A stretch of 64,000 nt of DNA from Pseudomonadales bacterium. Its GTDB lineage: Bacteria > Pseudomonadota > Gammaproteobacteria > Pseudomonadales > Azotimanducaceae. Shown in pieces: positions 16,895 through 25,553 of this stretch (positions within the stretch are counted from its first letter, which is position 1; the number at the start of each line of letters is the position of its first letter). The position numbers and the translations under genes were made by a program. The notes under the pieces are model-generated. The model saw only the letters and a program-made list of their open reading frames with translations. It ran no database searches and had not been told where the DNA came from. The stretch covers positions 1 to 64,000 of the forward strand of contig JALZVT010000034.1 in NCBI GenBank assembly GCA_023300545.1, given 5' to 3'.

Positions 16895-18106
16895 TTACTG
16901 CCTGAAACTGAAGCGAACACCGCTACGTATCGGCATGGCGATTCCGTTTTCGCGATACGGTGCAAACTGCCACTTGCGAATGGCACCTAACGCCGAGCTT
17001 TCAAAAATCGCATCACTCGAGCTAACCACCTCAGCGTCAAAGACCCCACCAAGGGAGTCGATGCGGAAGTTCAGCTCAACCCAGCCTTCTTGCTGTGACG
17101 CTTCAGCGCGCCGCGGGAAGGTTGGCGCCACACTGCGCTCAACGGTCAGGTCAGACACACTAAAGATTCGATCAACACCTAGGGCTCCACCAACCGATGT
17201 CGATGATTCTGCAGCCAGCTGTTCAGCAATCGCCTGCTCTCTCACGCCCTCTTCCACCAACGCCGCTTTTTCCTGCGTTAGCTTTGCGAACTGATCGGTC
17301 ATCTTTGCAGCCTGATCCAGGCTACCCAGATTAGGCGCAATGCCTCTGGCTTGTTTCATGTATTTAGCAGACGCATCAAAGTCACCATCAAAGGCTGCTG
17401 CCTGTGATTTTGCGACAAGTCGCTGAGCGATGGTTTGAATGCCTACTGCGGCCTCTGCATTACCTGGATCAAGTCGGTTGATCCGTCGATAAGAAGACAG
17501 TGCGTTATCACCACGCGGTGACAACAACCGATCGGTCGCCAGTTGATTCACAGCACGCTGAGATAACTCCTCGAGCTTCTCAAACTTTTCAGTGCGAACC
17601 AATACACTTTGCGCGCCTGAATGCTCGGGAATCAGCACCAGAATGCTCTCTGCCGCCCGTCGCGCCTGCGCCCAGTCACTTTCGTACACAGCAGTTTCAG
17701 CATCACTTATAACGTAGCTGACCACCTTATCGAGACCTTCGCGCGCACGTTCGTCTGCAGAGTTAACCAGCACCGCTTGATGAAAGTAATATAGTGCATT
17801 GTCTGTAACTGGCTCGGTAACTCGGCCGGACGCAAAAGCGCGATCAGCAAGATCAATCCAGCTTTCAGCGCCCGCACCAGAGGCGCCTTCCGTCAACCAG
17901 ATCGCCGTTGGCATCGCTGGCAAGTCGAGTGCCGACTCGGTTTGTTCTGAGGTCAACAAAAACCCGCTAATTACCACACCCGCAACAACCAGCATGCTGG
18001 CTACGCCAAAGTTGTGCAGCAGACTGTTCGGGTTACCGGCAGCAACTGCTTCCGCATCACCGTCCAGGTTGGTTATTGATTCAATTGTTGTATCTGAATA
18101 AGTCAT
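16895..18106 (-). CDS. TPR-repeat protein with TonB C-terminal domain
   Basis: About 403 residues: a cytoplasmic N-terminus, one transmembrane helix (MLVVAGVVISGFLLT), a long helical TPR-like periplasmic region (about 70-270) and a C-terminal TonB domain (about 310-403) with the typical features AEASQQEGWVELNFRI and IRKWQFAPY. Unlike classic TonB it lacks a proline-rich spacer. It may transmit force or bind a partner in the periplasm. It is the third gene of a histidine-kinase/receiver operon. A GTG at 18115 overlaps the receiver gene stop; ATG at 18106, one base after that stop and behind GGTGAG, is the better start. Confidence 0.8.
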   Translation of the reverse strand: MTYSDTTIESITNLDGDAEAVAAGNPNSLLHNFGVASMLVVAGVVISGFLLTSEQTESALDLPAMPTAIWLTEGASGAGAESWIDLADRAFASGRVTEPVTDNALYYFHQAVLVNSADERAREGLDKVVSYVISDAETAVYESDWAQARRAAESILVLIPEHSGAQSVLVRTEKFEKLEELSQRAVNQLATDRLLSPRGDNALSSYRRINRLDPGNAEAAVGIQTIAQRLVAKSQAAAFDGDFDASAKYMKQARGIAPNLGSLDQAAKMTDQFAKLTQEKAALVEEGVREQAIAEQLAAESSTSVGGALGVDRIFSVSDLTVERSVAPTFPRRAEASQQEGWVELNFRIDSLGGVFDAEVVSSSDAIFESSALGAIRKWQFAPYRENGIAMPIRSGVRFSFRQ

Positions 18107-18107
18107 A

Positions 18108-19403
18108 TCACTCACCGCGAAGTCCTGTCAGGCCAGTTACTAGTGAAGAGGCAAAACGTTCTTTAATAGTTTTAATGCGAGCACGCACGTTGGCAAACAG
18201 GCCGCTGTTGCTCGCTTCCACGTCGGCATTTCGAGCAACGGTATAGCGCAACCGTTCACTGGAGCTGGCACACAGCTCGGCGTACTTGGCCATCGCCGAG
18301 TTCAGCCAAATTCTGGTCTGCGCGATTTGCAATGGTTTCAGCAAAAAGCGGAATATTTGTCCGTGGTTAATCAAACCAATTAACAGTGCAGCGTCGGAAC
18401 GCTCGCTGGCAATAATGGTCACCAGCTCAGGCACTTCGTGCTTGAGCGTACGAGTCAGAGCATCAATTTCTTCCTGATTCACTGCCGTGTCGGTGATGAG
18501 CACGCCAATAGGGTACTCCGACAACATCCGCAAGGCAGAATCGATTGAGTCAGCTTCGCGCACCGCATACTGTGGGCCAATCGCAAGGCTAACGCCTTCA
18601 AGCAAATCAGCATCCTGAGTCAATACCAGCACTTCCGGGTCGACCGTCGGTTTGTCGACAGGTTGCGCATCGCCAACCGTCCCATCCAATTCATCAACTA
18701 ATTTACTTTCAGAGGCTTGGGCTATGGGGTTAGTCAAATCAACAACGGCCATCTCTTGGTTCACGCTTGCAGAGTACGGCGCCGCCTCAATAGCTGAGCT
18801 ATCCGCTTTTGCGCTTACCTCTGCTTTTGCCTCTGTCTCGGCGTCCGCAGACTCATAGACCGGCTGCAGTTCAACAATCTCAGCCACTTCAAGCACCGGT
18901 ACCTCAACAGCGTCTTCAACAACGTCCATCAGTTCGATCGATTCCAGCTGTTCTTCCGGCACCGCCGCAAGTTCATTGACGCCGGCCATTTCAGACACCC
19001 GCGCCGCCTGCACCGCAAGACGAACCGCATCTCTCAGTTCGTCGGTTGGGCAGGGCTTCATCAGATAGCGGAAGACTTCACTTTCATTTATGGATGCTTC
19101 TACAGCATCCAGGTCGGCATAACCTGTGAGCAAAATTCGCATACTGCTGGGGTATTCTTCTTTCACGGTTGCCAGCAGCTCTACACCGGTCATCTCGGGC
19201 ATGCGCTGGTCAGAAACCACTACGTGCACGTCTCGCTCGGCGAGTATTTCAATGGCTTCATCGCCAGAGTTTGCCAGCAGCACTTCGTATTCGCGGCGAA
19301 ACATGGCGCGCATGGAAGTGAGAACGCGGCGTTCGTCATCGACGAACAGCAGCGCAGGGCGAACCTTGGCCTCGACACTTGGGGGAGCTGCTTCAGTTAA
19401 CAT
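18108..19403 (-). CDS. Dual-receiver response regulator without DNA-binding domain
   Basis: A 431-residue protein. The first receiver (about 16-135) is complete: acidic pair in VDDE 21-24, phospho-acceptor D65 in VVSDQRMPEMTG, T93 and K116 in LMKPCP. An acidic linker (about 150-265) leads to a second, degenerate receiver (about 270-390) that keeps an Asp in LITD and Lys in LLKPLQ but lacks the MPxxxG loop and a clear acid pair. No HTH, GGDEF, EAL or HD domain is present, so output is probably by protein contact. ATG at 19403 lies one base after the histidine-kinase stop. It is the obvious partner of that kinase. Confidence 0.85.
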   Translation of the reverse strand: MLTEAAPPSVEAKVRPALLFVDDERRVLTSMRAMFRREYEVLLANSGDEAIEILAERDVHVVVSDQRMPEMTGVELLATVKEEYPSSMRILLTGYADLDAVEASINESEVFRYLMKPCPTDELRDAVRLAVQAARVSEMAGVNELAAVPEEQLESIELMDVVEDAVEVPVLEVAEIVELQPVYESADAETEAKAEVSAKADSSAIEAAPYSASVNQEMAVVDLTNPIAQASESKLVDELDGTVGDAQPVDKPTVDPEVLVLTQDADLLEGVSLAIGPQYAVREADSIDSALRMLSEYPIGVLITDTAVNQEEIDALTRTLKHEVPELVTIIASERSDAALLIGLINHGQIFRFLLKPLQIAQTRIWLNSAMAKYAELCASSSERLRYTVARNADVEASNSGLFANVRARIKTIKERFASSLVTGLTGLRGE

Positions 19404-19404
19404 G

Positions 19405-21408
19405 TTACGCCGCCACCTCTTCGCTGCCTTGAGCGTCCGTTGCATCCGCTGCGTCCGAACCATTAGCGATAACCGCGTCACTGAAAGACGCCTGCTCTAG
19501 CAACTCAGACCCTTCTACAAGATCTGCAGCGCTAGCACCTACGATACTGACGCTTTTCTTTTCGCTGGTGTCTGCGCTTTTCGACGCGCTGCGACGAACC
19601 GGGAAGCCAAGCGTAAAACGAGTACCAACACCTTCTTTCGAATCAACCAGCAACTGGCCTTCGTGCTCTTCCACAATCTGGTGCACGATCGACAGACCAA
19701 GCCCTGTGCCTTTACCGACTGGCTTGGTTGTAAAGAACGGATCCATAATCTTCGTAAGGTTTTCTTCAGGAATACCGCAACCCGTATCTTGTACGGTCAC
19801 TTCCACCCAGTCACCACGAGCGCTGGTAGAAATATTCAGCTTGCCTTTACCGTCCATCGCCTGCACCGCGTTGGTAATCAGGTTAATGAAAACCTGGTTA
19901 AGGCGCGAAGGCGAACAATAAATGTCTGGCACATCTTGGAAGTCTTTTTCAACTTCAATACCGTACTTCCAAAGGTTTTTCGTAATAACCAGAGTCTTCT
20001 GAATGCCATCGACCACGTTAAAGCGATCTTCGGCAGCGCGATCCAAACGCGAGAAGTCTTTCAAGCTCTGCACCAGCTCACTGATCTGGTGCAGACCATC
20101 AACACTGTCTTTCGACAGCTCAGAAATCTCCTGTGCGTTCTCTGTAATAATTTCAGGGTCTAGCAGATGTCGTTTGTTCTCTAGGTGCTTGAGCGCTCGC
20201 TTTACATCAACTTCGCTCTGGGCCTCTACCAACGGCATCGTTGCCTCTAGATAAACTTCCATTTCAGTAACCGCTTCTGCGGTCATACTGGTGTTGTTAA
20301 GTACATAAAGCAGCGGCGTGTTGATCTCGTGCATCACGCCGGCAACCAACTGACCCAGCGAAGACATCTTCTCCGCCTGCACTAACTGTACCTGTGATTC
20401 TGTAAGGTCATTCATCGCAAGCTCGAGATCTTTAGTGCGATCATGCACCCGGTCTTCCAGCTCATCATGCGATTCGTTGAGTTCCTTGTGCGAATGCCCA
20501 AGACGTACGCCAAAGTAACCAAGCACCAGTAACAACATCACGGTGTACACGTTAAGCAACACACGAGCGTCGTTGACTGCAAACAAGCCCTGAACGTAAG
20601 CCGCCGCCAGAATTTCTTGCAGTTGTACGCGGGTCGCAGCAAATTCTTCCAAGCCCATACCTTGAGCGTCCTGCACCATGCCCGCACGCCACTCACTGGC
20701 ATTTTCTGCCGCGTTAGCAAATTCGGTCAAGGCGGTGCGATCGGTTTTGGTCGTGCTGTAACCCGGAGATCGGATGTCGCTCACCAACGCCCCAATCGTC
20801 GCCAGCTCGTCCTGGTTGCGACCGCCCAGTCGTTCAACTACAGATTGCTCTGCACTGAACAACAGATCAGCAAACTCGTCATTACCGCGACTGCGAAGCG
20901 TAGAGACCAGCTCTCGACCGGTGCGCTTCAACTTGTCCATGGAATCAACCAGATGAGACTGGTTAGCCCCAAAGTTACGTAAGCTGGCGGCAAGCTGTTC
21001 GCTTTGCGCCGTCAACTCAGAAAACAATTGCAGCGCCGCCTCGCCCTGAGGTTTATGACCGCGAGAGAAACCGCCAAACCAGCTACTCATTCCGCTGCGC
21101 CATTCAGCCATCGCACCAGAGGGCGCGTACACCCGAGCCACATCATTGCCAAGGCGTTGCAAAATAAATTCGTAGCGATCAGCCAACTCATAGAGCGTGC
21201 CTTTGGTGTCCGCCTTGCCAGCCCAGGTGGCTTCGATGGTTTCACCAAGCAGAGCGTCAAGATCTTTGAGATATCGCATCTCTGTCTCTATGCCGCGCTG
21301 TGCCGTTTGATTTGGGTTTCCGGACATTAGCAACAGAGCTGCAAGCAAACTGCCTGCGACAACAATGCTAAGTCCCGAGAGACCGTTTCGAAATACTGTC
21401 GAGATCAA
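19405..21408 (-). CDS. Membrane-bound sensor histidine kinase
   Basis: A 667-residue kinase. Two transmembrane helices (about 10-29 and 286-303) flank a roughly 255-residue periplasmic helical sensor. Then come a coiled coil without a recognisable HAMP, the dimerisation/phosphoacceptor box VAGVMHEINTPL with H360, and an ATPase domain with N513 (NLITNAVQAM), DTGCGIP 541-547 and GTGLGLS 567-573. The C-terminal about 60 residues are low complexity. HEINTP kinases of this group autophosphorylate the histidine and pass phosphate to a receiver. The start is TTG at 21408 with GGAAG upstream. First gene of the three-gene operon. Confidence 0.88.
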   Translation of the reverse strand: MISTVFRNGLSGLSIVVAGSLLAALLLMSGNPNQTAQRGIETEMRYLKDLDALLGETIEATWAGKADTKGTLYELADRYEFILQRLGNDVARVYAPSGAMAEWRSGMSSWFGGFSRGHKPQGEAALQLFSELTAQSEQLAASLRNFGANQSHLVDSMDKLKRTGRELVSTLRSRGNDEFADLLFSAEQSVVERLGGRNQDELATIGALVSDIRSPGYSTTKTDRTALTEFANAAENASEWRAGMVQDAQGMGLEEFAATRVQLQEILAAAYVQGLFAVNDARVLLNVYTVMLLLVLGYFGVRLGHSHKELNESHDELEDRVHDRTKDLELAMNDLTESQVQLVQAEKMSSLGQLVAGVMHEINTPLLYVLNNTSMTAEAVTEMEVYLEATMPLVEAQSEVDVKRALKHLENKRHLLDPEIITENAQEISELSKDSVDGLHQISELVQSLKDFSRLDRAAEDRFNVVDGIQKTLVITKNLWKYGIEVEKDFQDVPDIYCSPSRLNQVFINLITNAVQAMDGKGKLNISTSARGDWVEVTVQDTGCGIPEENLTKIMDPFFTTKPVGKGTGLGLSIVHQIVEEHEGQLLVDSKEGVGTRFTLGFPVRRSASKSADTSEKKSVSIVGASAADLVEGSELLEQASFSDAVIANGSDAADATDAQGSEEVAA

Positions 21409-21712
21409 TCGATTATCTTCCCGTCCGCGGCCATGCGGACTTAGATCACTAAATGAATGACCAGACTAGTCAGTTGCGTGCCGGCAAAACGTGCACAGTT
21501 CCCGAATGAGTGAGACACGGCGCAAGTTTCGGCCACAAAAGTGGCGCATCCGGCGTCTCAAACCGTAAAAACGGCGCAATCTGGGCGCAGACACCGTTTT
21601 TTCGGCGCACTAACCCGACATATCGGCTATCCCACTTACACCCAGCTACAGAGGCCAAATGCACCTCAAACCGGGCCAAGAGTGACCACCCCACCCACTT
21701 ACCCGCAGAACC

Positions 21713-21736
21713 GGGGTCAGAATTCATTCTGACCCC
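21713..21736. repeat. REP-like palindrome GGGGTCAGAAT / ATTCTGACCCC
   Basis: An 11-bp perfect inverted repeat with a 2-base centre. GGGGTCAGA...TCTGACCCC palindromes are a recurring interspersed motif in gammaproteobacteria, often near REP-associated (TnpA-like) transposases. Only this copy is seen in the window, and no transposase is adjacent. There is no T-tract, so it is not a standard terminator. Confidence 0.6.
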
Positions 21737-21819
21737 GCCTCCACCAACCCACACCAAATCGGCACATCCACCGAATAATAATACCTACAGCGTAAGTGAC
21801 CACTCACACCACTCCTATC

Positions 21820-21831
21820 AACAATATTGTT
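21820..21831. promoter_or_regulatory. Candidate operator: 12-base perfect palindrome
   Basis: AACAATATTGTT is self-complementary and lies about 90 bases before the chosen P450 start. Palindromes of this size often bind dimeric regulators, but no regulator gene is adjacent and AT-rich palindromes also arise by chance. Confidence 0.3.
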
Positions 21832-21922
21832 AACTAAGTCGTTGCGCGGGAATTCTGCCTTCGCCACAATGCGGGACACGATTCGACCATCAGATGTGAC
21901 AACTAACGGAAAGCAACGACCC

Positions 21923-23167
21923 ATGAACAACCCAGTACACAAAGACCCGCAAAGCGTCTGGCAGCTCGACCTTGCTGATATCAACATCGCTGACGGCAGC
22001 CTGTTTGAGACTGAGCGTCACTGGGAATACTTCGAACGTCTGCGCAAAGAAGCCCCCGTTCACTACTGCAAAGAAAGTGAGTTTGGTCCCTACTGGTCCA
22101 TTACCCGTTTCGACGACATCAAGTGGGTCGACAAAAATCACGAACTGTTCTCTTCCGAAGGTGGCATCACTGTCGATGACGGCGCTGAAGATTTTCCACT
22201 GCCTATGTTCATCGCCATGGATCCACCCAAGCACGACCAGCAACGCGCTGTGGTCAGCCCCACTGTTGCTCCACGCAACCTGGCAGAGCTTGAAGGTACG
22301 ATCCGCGAACGCGTCTGCAACATTCTAGATTCGCTGCCTGTTGGTGAAGAGTTCGACTGGGTAGACAAGGTGAGCATTGAGCTCACCACTCAAATGCTCG
22401 CCACACTCTTTGATTTCCCGTGGGAAGATCGCCGCAAGCTCACCTGGTGGTCAGACGTTGTCACCGGCGGTCAGGTGAACAACCTGGTCGCAAGCGAAGA
22501 AGAGTGGAAAGCCGAAATGATGGAGTGCCTCGGCTACTTCATGAATTTATGGCAAGAGCGACTAAAGCAGCCGCCCGGCAATGATTTTATTTCGATGATG
22601 GTGCACGGCGCCGCCACCAAAGACATGCCGCCAGAAGAATACCTCGGCAACCTTATTCTGCTGATTGTGGGTGGCAACGACACCACCCGCAACTCGATTA
22701 CCGGCGGCATCGTCGCGCTGAATCAAAACCCCGAACAGTACGACAAGCTACGCACAAGCCCTGAGCTCATTCCAAACATGGTAAGCGAAATCATTCGCTG
22801 GCAAACCCCACTCGCACACATGCGTCGAATCGCCACCCAAGACGTTGAACTGCACGGCAAGACGATCAAGAAGGGCGAAAAAGTAATCATGTGGTACATC
22901 TCGGGCAACCGTGACGAAACCGCCTTCGAAAACCCAGACGATTTTGTCATCGACCGCAAGAACGCTCGCGCCCACGTTAGCTTTGGCTTCGGCGTGCATC
23001 GCTGCATGGGCAATCGCCTGGCAGAAATGCAGCTACGCGTACTGTGGGAAGAAATTCTCAAACGGTTCGAAAAAGTTGAAATGGTCGGTGACCCCGAGCG
23101 CAACAACTCGTCTTTCGTAAAGGGTTACCAAAAGATGATGGTACGACTGATTCCTAAGGCGGGCTAA
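21923..23167 (+). CDS. Cytochrome P450, CYP153-like (alkane/fatty-acid terminal hydroxylase group)
   Basis: A 414-residue soluble heme monooxygenase. The heme motif FGFGVHRCMGNR has ligand C361, the I-helix reads LIVGGNDTTRN (250-255), and ExxR is EIIR at 289-292. APVHYCKESEFGPYWSITRFDDI, MFIAMDPPKHDQQR and ELIPNMVSEIIRWQTPLAHMRRIA closely match what I recall of CYP153 enzymes, which hydroxylate n-alkanes and related chains at the terminal carbon. ATG at 21923 gives the expected N-terminus. No ferredoxin or ferredoxin reductase lies beside it, so electrons must come from proteins encoded elsewhere. A DoxX-like gene follows by about 24 bases. Confidence 0.9.
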   Translation: MNNPVHKDPQSVWQLDLADINIADGSLFETERHWEYFERLRKEAPVHYCKESEFGPYWSITRFDDIKWVDKNHELFSSEGGITVDDGAEDFPLPMFIAMDPPKHDQQRAVVSPTVAPRNLAELEGTIRERVCNILDSLPVGEEFDWVDKVSIELTTQMLATLFDFPWEDRRKLTWWSDVVTGGQVNNLVASEEEWKAEMMECLGYFMNLWQERLKQPPGNDFISMMVHGAATKDMPPEEYLGNLILLIVGGNDTTRNSITGGIVALNQNPEQYDKLRTSPELIPNMVSEIIRWQTPLAHMRRIATQDVELHGKTIKKGEKVIMWYISGNRDETAFENPDDFVIDRKNARAHVSFGFGVHRCMGNRLAEMQLRVLWEEILKRFEKVEMVGDPERNNSSFVKGYQKMMVRLIPKAG

Positions 23168-23191
23168 ACGCCCCAATCCCAAGGAATCGAA

Positions 23192-23593
23192 ATGCTAAAA
23201 GTAGCAAGCTACATCGGCTTGGCCATCGTCTTCGTTTGGTTTTTTGTTGGCGGCATCAGTCACTTCACCCAACCGGAATTTTTTCTGGCCATCATGCCAC
23301 CGTATATTCCTTGGCACCTGCCCATTGTTTACGTCAGTGGCGCGCTTGAAGTCGTGTTTGCGCTGGCGTTACTACCCCCCGCTAGCCGGCAGATGGCGGG
23401 CAACCTGCTCATCGCGCTCACCATCGCCGTCACACCCGCCAATATTTATATGTGGCTTAACCCCGAACGGTTTCCAGACGTAGAGCCCGCACTGCTCAGT
23501 GTGCGGTTGGTTATTCAGGTGCTGTTACTGGCGTTGATCTGGTGGTGCACGCGCAACGCGCGCTGGCGTTCAACCACCGGCCAAGTCGAATAA
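23192..23593 (+). CDS. DoxX-like membrane protein
   Basis: A 133-residue protein with four hydrophobic helices, in the DoxX/MauE-like group: FVGGISHFTQPEFFLAIMPPYIP, YVSGALEVVFALALL, LLIALTIAVTPANIYM and a final helix at VRLVIQVLLLALIWW. The role of these proteins is poorly known; relatives act near redox enzymes. It follows the P450 gene closely on the same strand and is probably co-transcribed, which hints at a redox or substrate-related task. Confidence 0.82.
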   Translation: MLKVASYIGLAIVFVWFFVGGISHFTQPEFFLAIMPPYIPWHLPIVYVSGALEVVFALALLPPASRQMAGNLLIALTIAVTPANIYMWLNPERFPDVEPALLSVRLVIQVLLLALIWWCTRNARWRSTTGQVE

Positions 23594-23617
23594 GTCGGAT
23601 AAGTTGACTAAGCGGCG

Positions 23618-24583
23618 CTAATAACCAGCAACCTTGTCGATCAACCCTTCGAGCTCAGAACCCTCACCCAGGGCGACTAAGTTGCGAACAAATCGATCCA
23701 GATTTCGCTGGGCCCGGAACTGACTCGCGCCCGCCGTGTGCGGCGTCATCATCACATTGGGCAGGCTCCATAGTTTGCTGTCAGCAGGCAAAGGTTCGCG
23801 TGGTGCAACATCCAACGCCGCGCCTGCCAGCTGACCACTCTCAAGCGCTGCAACCAGATCATCCTCCACCATCACCTCGCCGCGGGTCACATTCATCAGC
23901 CAGGCACCGCGCTTCATACGACTAAAAAAATCCGCATTCAACAATCCACGCGTCGCAGGCGTCAGGGGCGTACAGATCGACAGCACGTCACTCTGGGCCA
24001 GCAACTCATCAAGCTGTGCAGAACCCAGCACACGGTCGACTTCAGCACTGCCCGGCACCGCATCACAATCGAGCGCCACGTTTGTCATGCCAAACGCAGC
24101 GGCTCTGCGCGCCATAGCCCGCCCCGTGCCACCAAAACCCAGCAGCCCCATGGTCATGCCCGTCAGCTCAACCTCCTGATAGCGCATCTCGGGGCGATGG
24201 TTCCAACTGTCCGGGCCATGCCGAAGCGCTGCCCCTAACTGCCGAGTAAGCATCAACAGCAAACCAAAACCCGTATCCGCCAGGTGCTCTCCTACCAGGC
24301 CTTTTTCCGACGTCAGCTGCACCGAGCTATTGATAAATTCCGGATACAAAAACATATCAACGCCAGACGCGATGGCATGCACCCAACGCAACTTCGGCGC
24401 AGCACCAAACAGCGTTTGCGGAACCAGCCCCAGAATGACATCAACCTCCTGGGCTAAGGCCGGCGCCTCGCGCTGTGTACAAACCACAACCTCAGCACCT
24501 TCCCCTGCCGCCAGCCTAATGCGCTCGAGATTCTCTTCGCTAACTTCGGGCAAAGTCAGCCCCGGTATGACCATTACTTTCAT
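23618..24583 (-). CDS. D-2-hydroxyacid dehydrogenase (NAD-binding)
   Basis: A 321-residue cytoplasmic oxidoreductase. The nucleotide fold is seen in GLLGFGGTGRAMARRAAAFGM, followed by NVTRGEVMVEDDLVAAL (the catalytic-Arg region) and PREPLPADSKLWSLPNVMMTPHTAG with the catalytic His. It would interconvert a 2-keto and a D-2-hydroxy acid. The upstream gene encodes a 2-keto-4-pentenoate hydratase-like protein about 10 bases away, so the two probably act on related carboxylic acids. The precise substrate is not evident. Confidence 0.85.
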   Translation of the reverse strand: MKVMVIPGLTLPEVSEENLERIRLAAGEGAEVVVCTQREAPALAQEVDVILGLVPQTLFGAAPKLRWVHAIASGVDMFLYPEFINSSVQLTSEKGLVGEHLADTGFGLLLMLTRQLGAALRHGPDSWNHRPEMRYQEVELTGMTMGLLGFGGTGRAMARRAAAFGMTNVALDCDAVPGSAEVDRVLGSAQLDELLAQSDVLSICTPLTPATRGLLNADFFSRMKRGAWLMNVTRGEVMVEDDLVAALESGQLAGAALDVAPREPLPADSKLWSLPNVMMTPHTAGASQFRAQRNLDRFVRNLVALGEGSELEGLIDKVAGY

Positions 24584-24592
24584 TGCAGCTTC

Positions 24593-25333
24593 CTAGCGCT
24601 CAATTCTCAAGTGCACGCGCCCAAGCGCGCCGAAGTCGCCACTCCAAAGGCCGTGCTTAGGTTCACGCGCGCGACCGAAAGCACCTGTAATCACTTTCTG
24701 CCCGGCTTCAAGCCGCCGGCCAAACCGCAACAGTCGATTGCTGAGCCGCGCGATGGACACAAAGTGATCATCAATGTGGTCCTCGGCCCTCACCGTCTCC
24801 ACACCGTCAGCGTTGTGCAGCAAACTCACTTTCAATTGTTGTTGTGACCAGTCTGCAGGCACAGCCATCATCTCCCCGACCACAATGCCCCAGTTCGACA
24901 GGTTATCGACCAGTCGCTCTTCGTTACTGGCGGCCGTATCGATTCTGATCTGATTCACTTCGAACGCCGGCGCTAAGCCTTTCAAAGTTTCGCGCACGCT
25001 CTCAGGAGTAACGAGCTCGGTGATGGTTTCGCCAATTTCGAAGCACACCTCGTTTTCGATCGACCCGGTCGCTACGGTGCTGTCCCACCACAGTGTGCTG
25101 CCAGAGCGCCGTATCCGTGACGCCAGCACAAATCCAAAGGGTCGAAAGCCAGCGCCGAACGCATCACGACTCGCACCCGAGGTCATCCCAAGCTTCCAAC
25201 CACCCACCGTTTCACCGTCGGCCTCGTTCGCCTGCAACACCTCAAGCTGGCTCTGCTGCGCCGCATCGAGTGCTGCCCAACGCGGGTCCTGCACATCCAC
25301 ATGTGCCTGTTCTTTTAGGTTATCGGTTGTCAT
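24593..25333 (-). CDS. 2-keto-4-pentenoate hydratase-like (FAH superfamily) protein
   Basis: About 246 residues, related to MhpD/DmpE hydratases and oxaloacetate-type decarboxylases of the fumarylacetoacetase superfamily. Motifs: GGWKLGMTS, FGFVLASRI, ENEVCFEIG with metal-binding acids, FEVNQIRI and VITGAFGR. Family members hydrate 2-hydroxypenta-2,4-dienoate in aromatic meta-cleavage pathways. No other aromatic genes are near, so the substrate may differ. ATG at 25333 is chosen because GGAGG lies five bases before it; a GTG 12 bases earlier has no such site. Co-directional with the hydroxyacid dehydrogenase. Confidence 0.8.
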   Translation of the reverse strand: MTTDNLKEQAHVDVQDPRWAALDAAQQSQLEVLQANEADGETVGGWKLGMTSGASRDAFGAGFRPFGFVLASRIRRSGSTLWWDSTVATGSIENEVCFEIGETITELVTPESVRETLKGLAPAFEVNQIRIDTAASNEERLVDNLSNWGIVVGEMMAVPADWSQQQLKVSLLHNADGVETVRAEDHIDDHFVSIARLSNRLLRFGRRLEAGQKVITGAFGRAREPKHGLWSGDFGALGRVHLRIER

Positions 25334-25345
25334 CACGTCCTCCAC
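25334..25345 (-). promoter_or_regulatory. Strong Shine-Dalgarno for the hydratase-like gene
   Basis: On the minus strand GTGGAGGACGTG immediately precedes ATG at 25333. GGAGG with 5-base spacing favours that ATG over the GTG at 25345 as the start. Confidence 0.7.
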
Positions 25346-25553
25346 TTAGGGTCGCTCGCGGGTTTGAAACCGACCACGGTTAACTAACAGTTGGCCAAAC
25401 ACGCCACCGGACGACAGCACCGGCTCTATGCCCTCAAGCACAGATTATTGATGATTTTCAGGTGCTTAGCGAATCTGCTGCAGTTGGCACGAATCATGAA
25501 ACCCCTAACGAAGAGCCGAGTGAAGCGCTTAACGAAAGGAAGCACGAGACCGC

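Larger units (their letters stand above)
21409..21922. other. Long intergenic region upstream of the P450 gene
   Basis: About 510 bases with no credible gene between divergent histidine-kinase and P450 genes. It holds AAAAACGG (21567-21574) facing CCGTTTTT (21594-21601), a REP-like hairpin at 21713-21736, and the 12-base perfect palindrome AACAATATTGTT at 21820-21831, a candidate operator for the P450. An in-frame ATG at 21827 would extend the P450 by 32 residues but the added peptide does not look like P450 sequence. Confidence 0.6.

Noticed and set aside
21567-21601. AAAAACGG/CCGTTTTT stem as a terminator
   Set aside because: Lies between diverging genes with a 19-base loop; no transcript would need to end there.
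21827-21922. 32-residue N-terminal extension of the P450
   Set aside because: The extension does not resemble P450 N-termini, and ATG 21923 gives the expected start.
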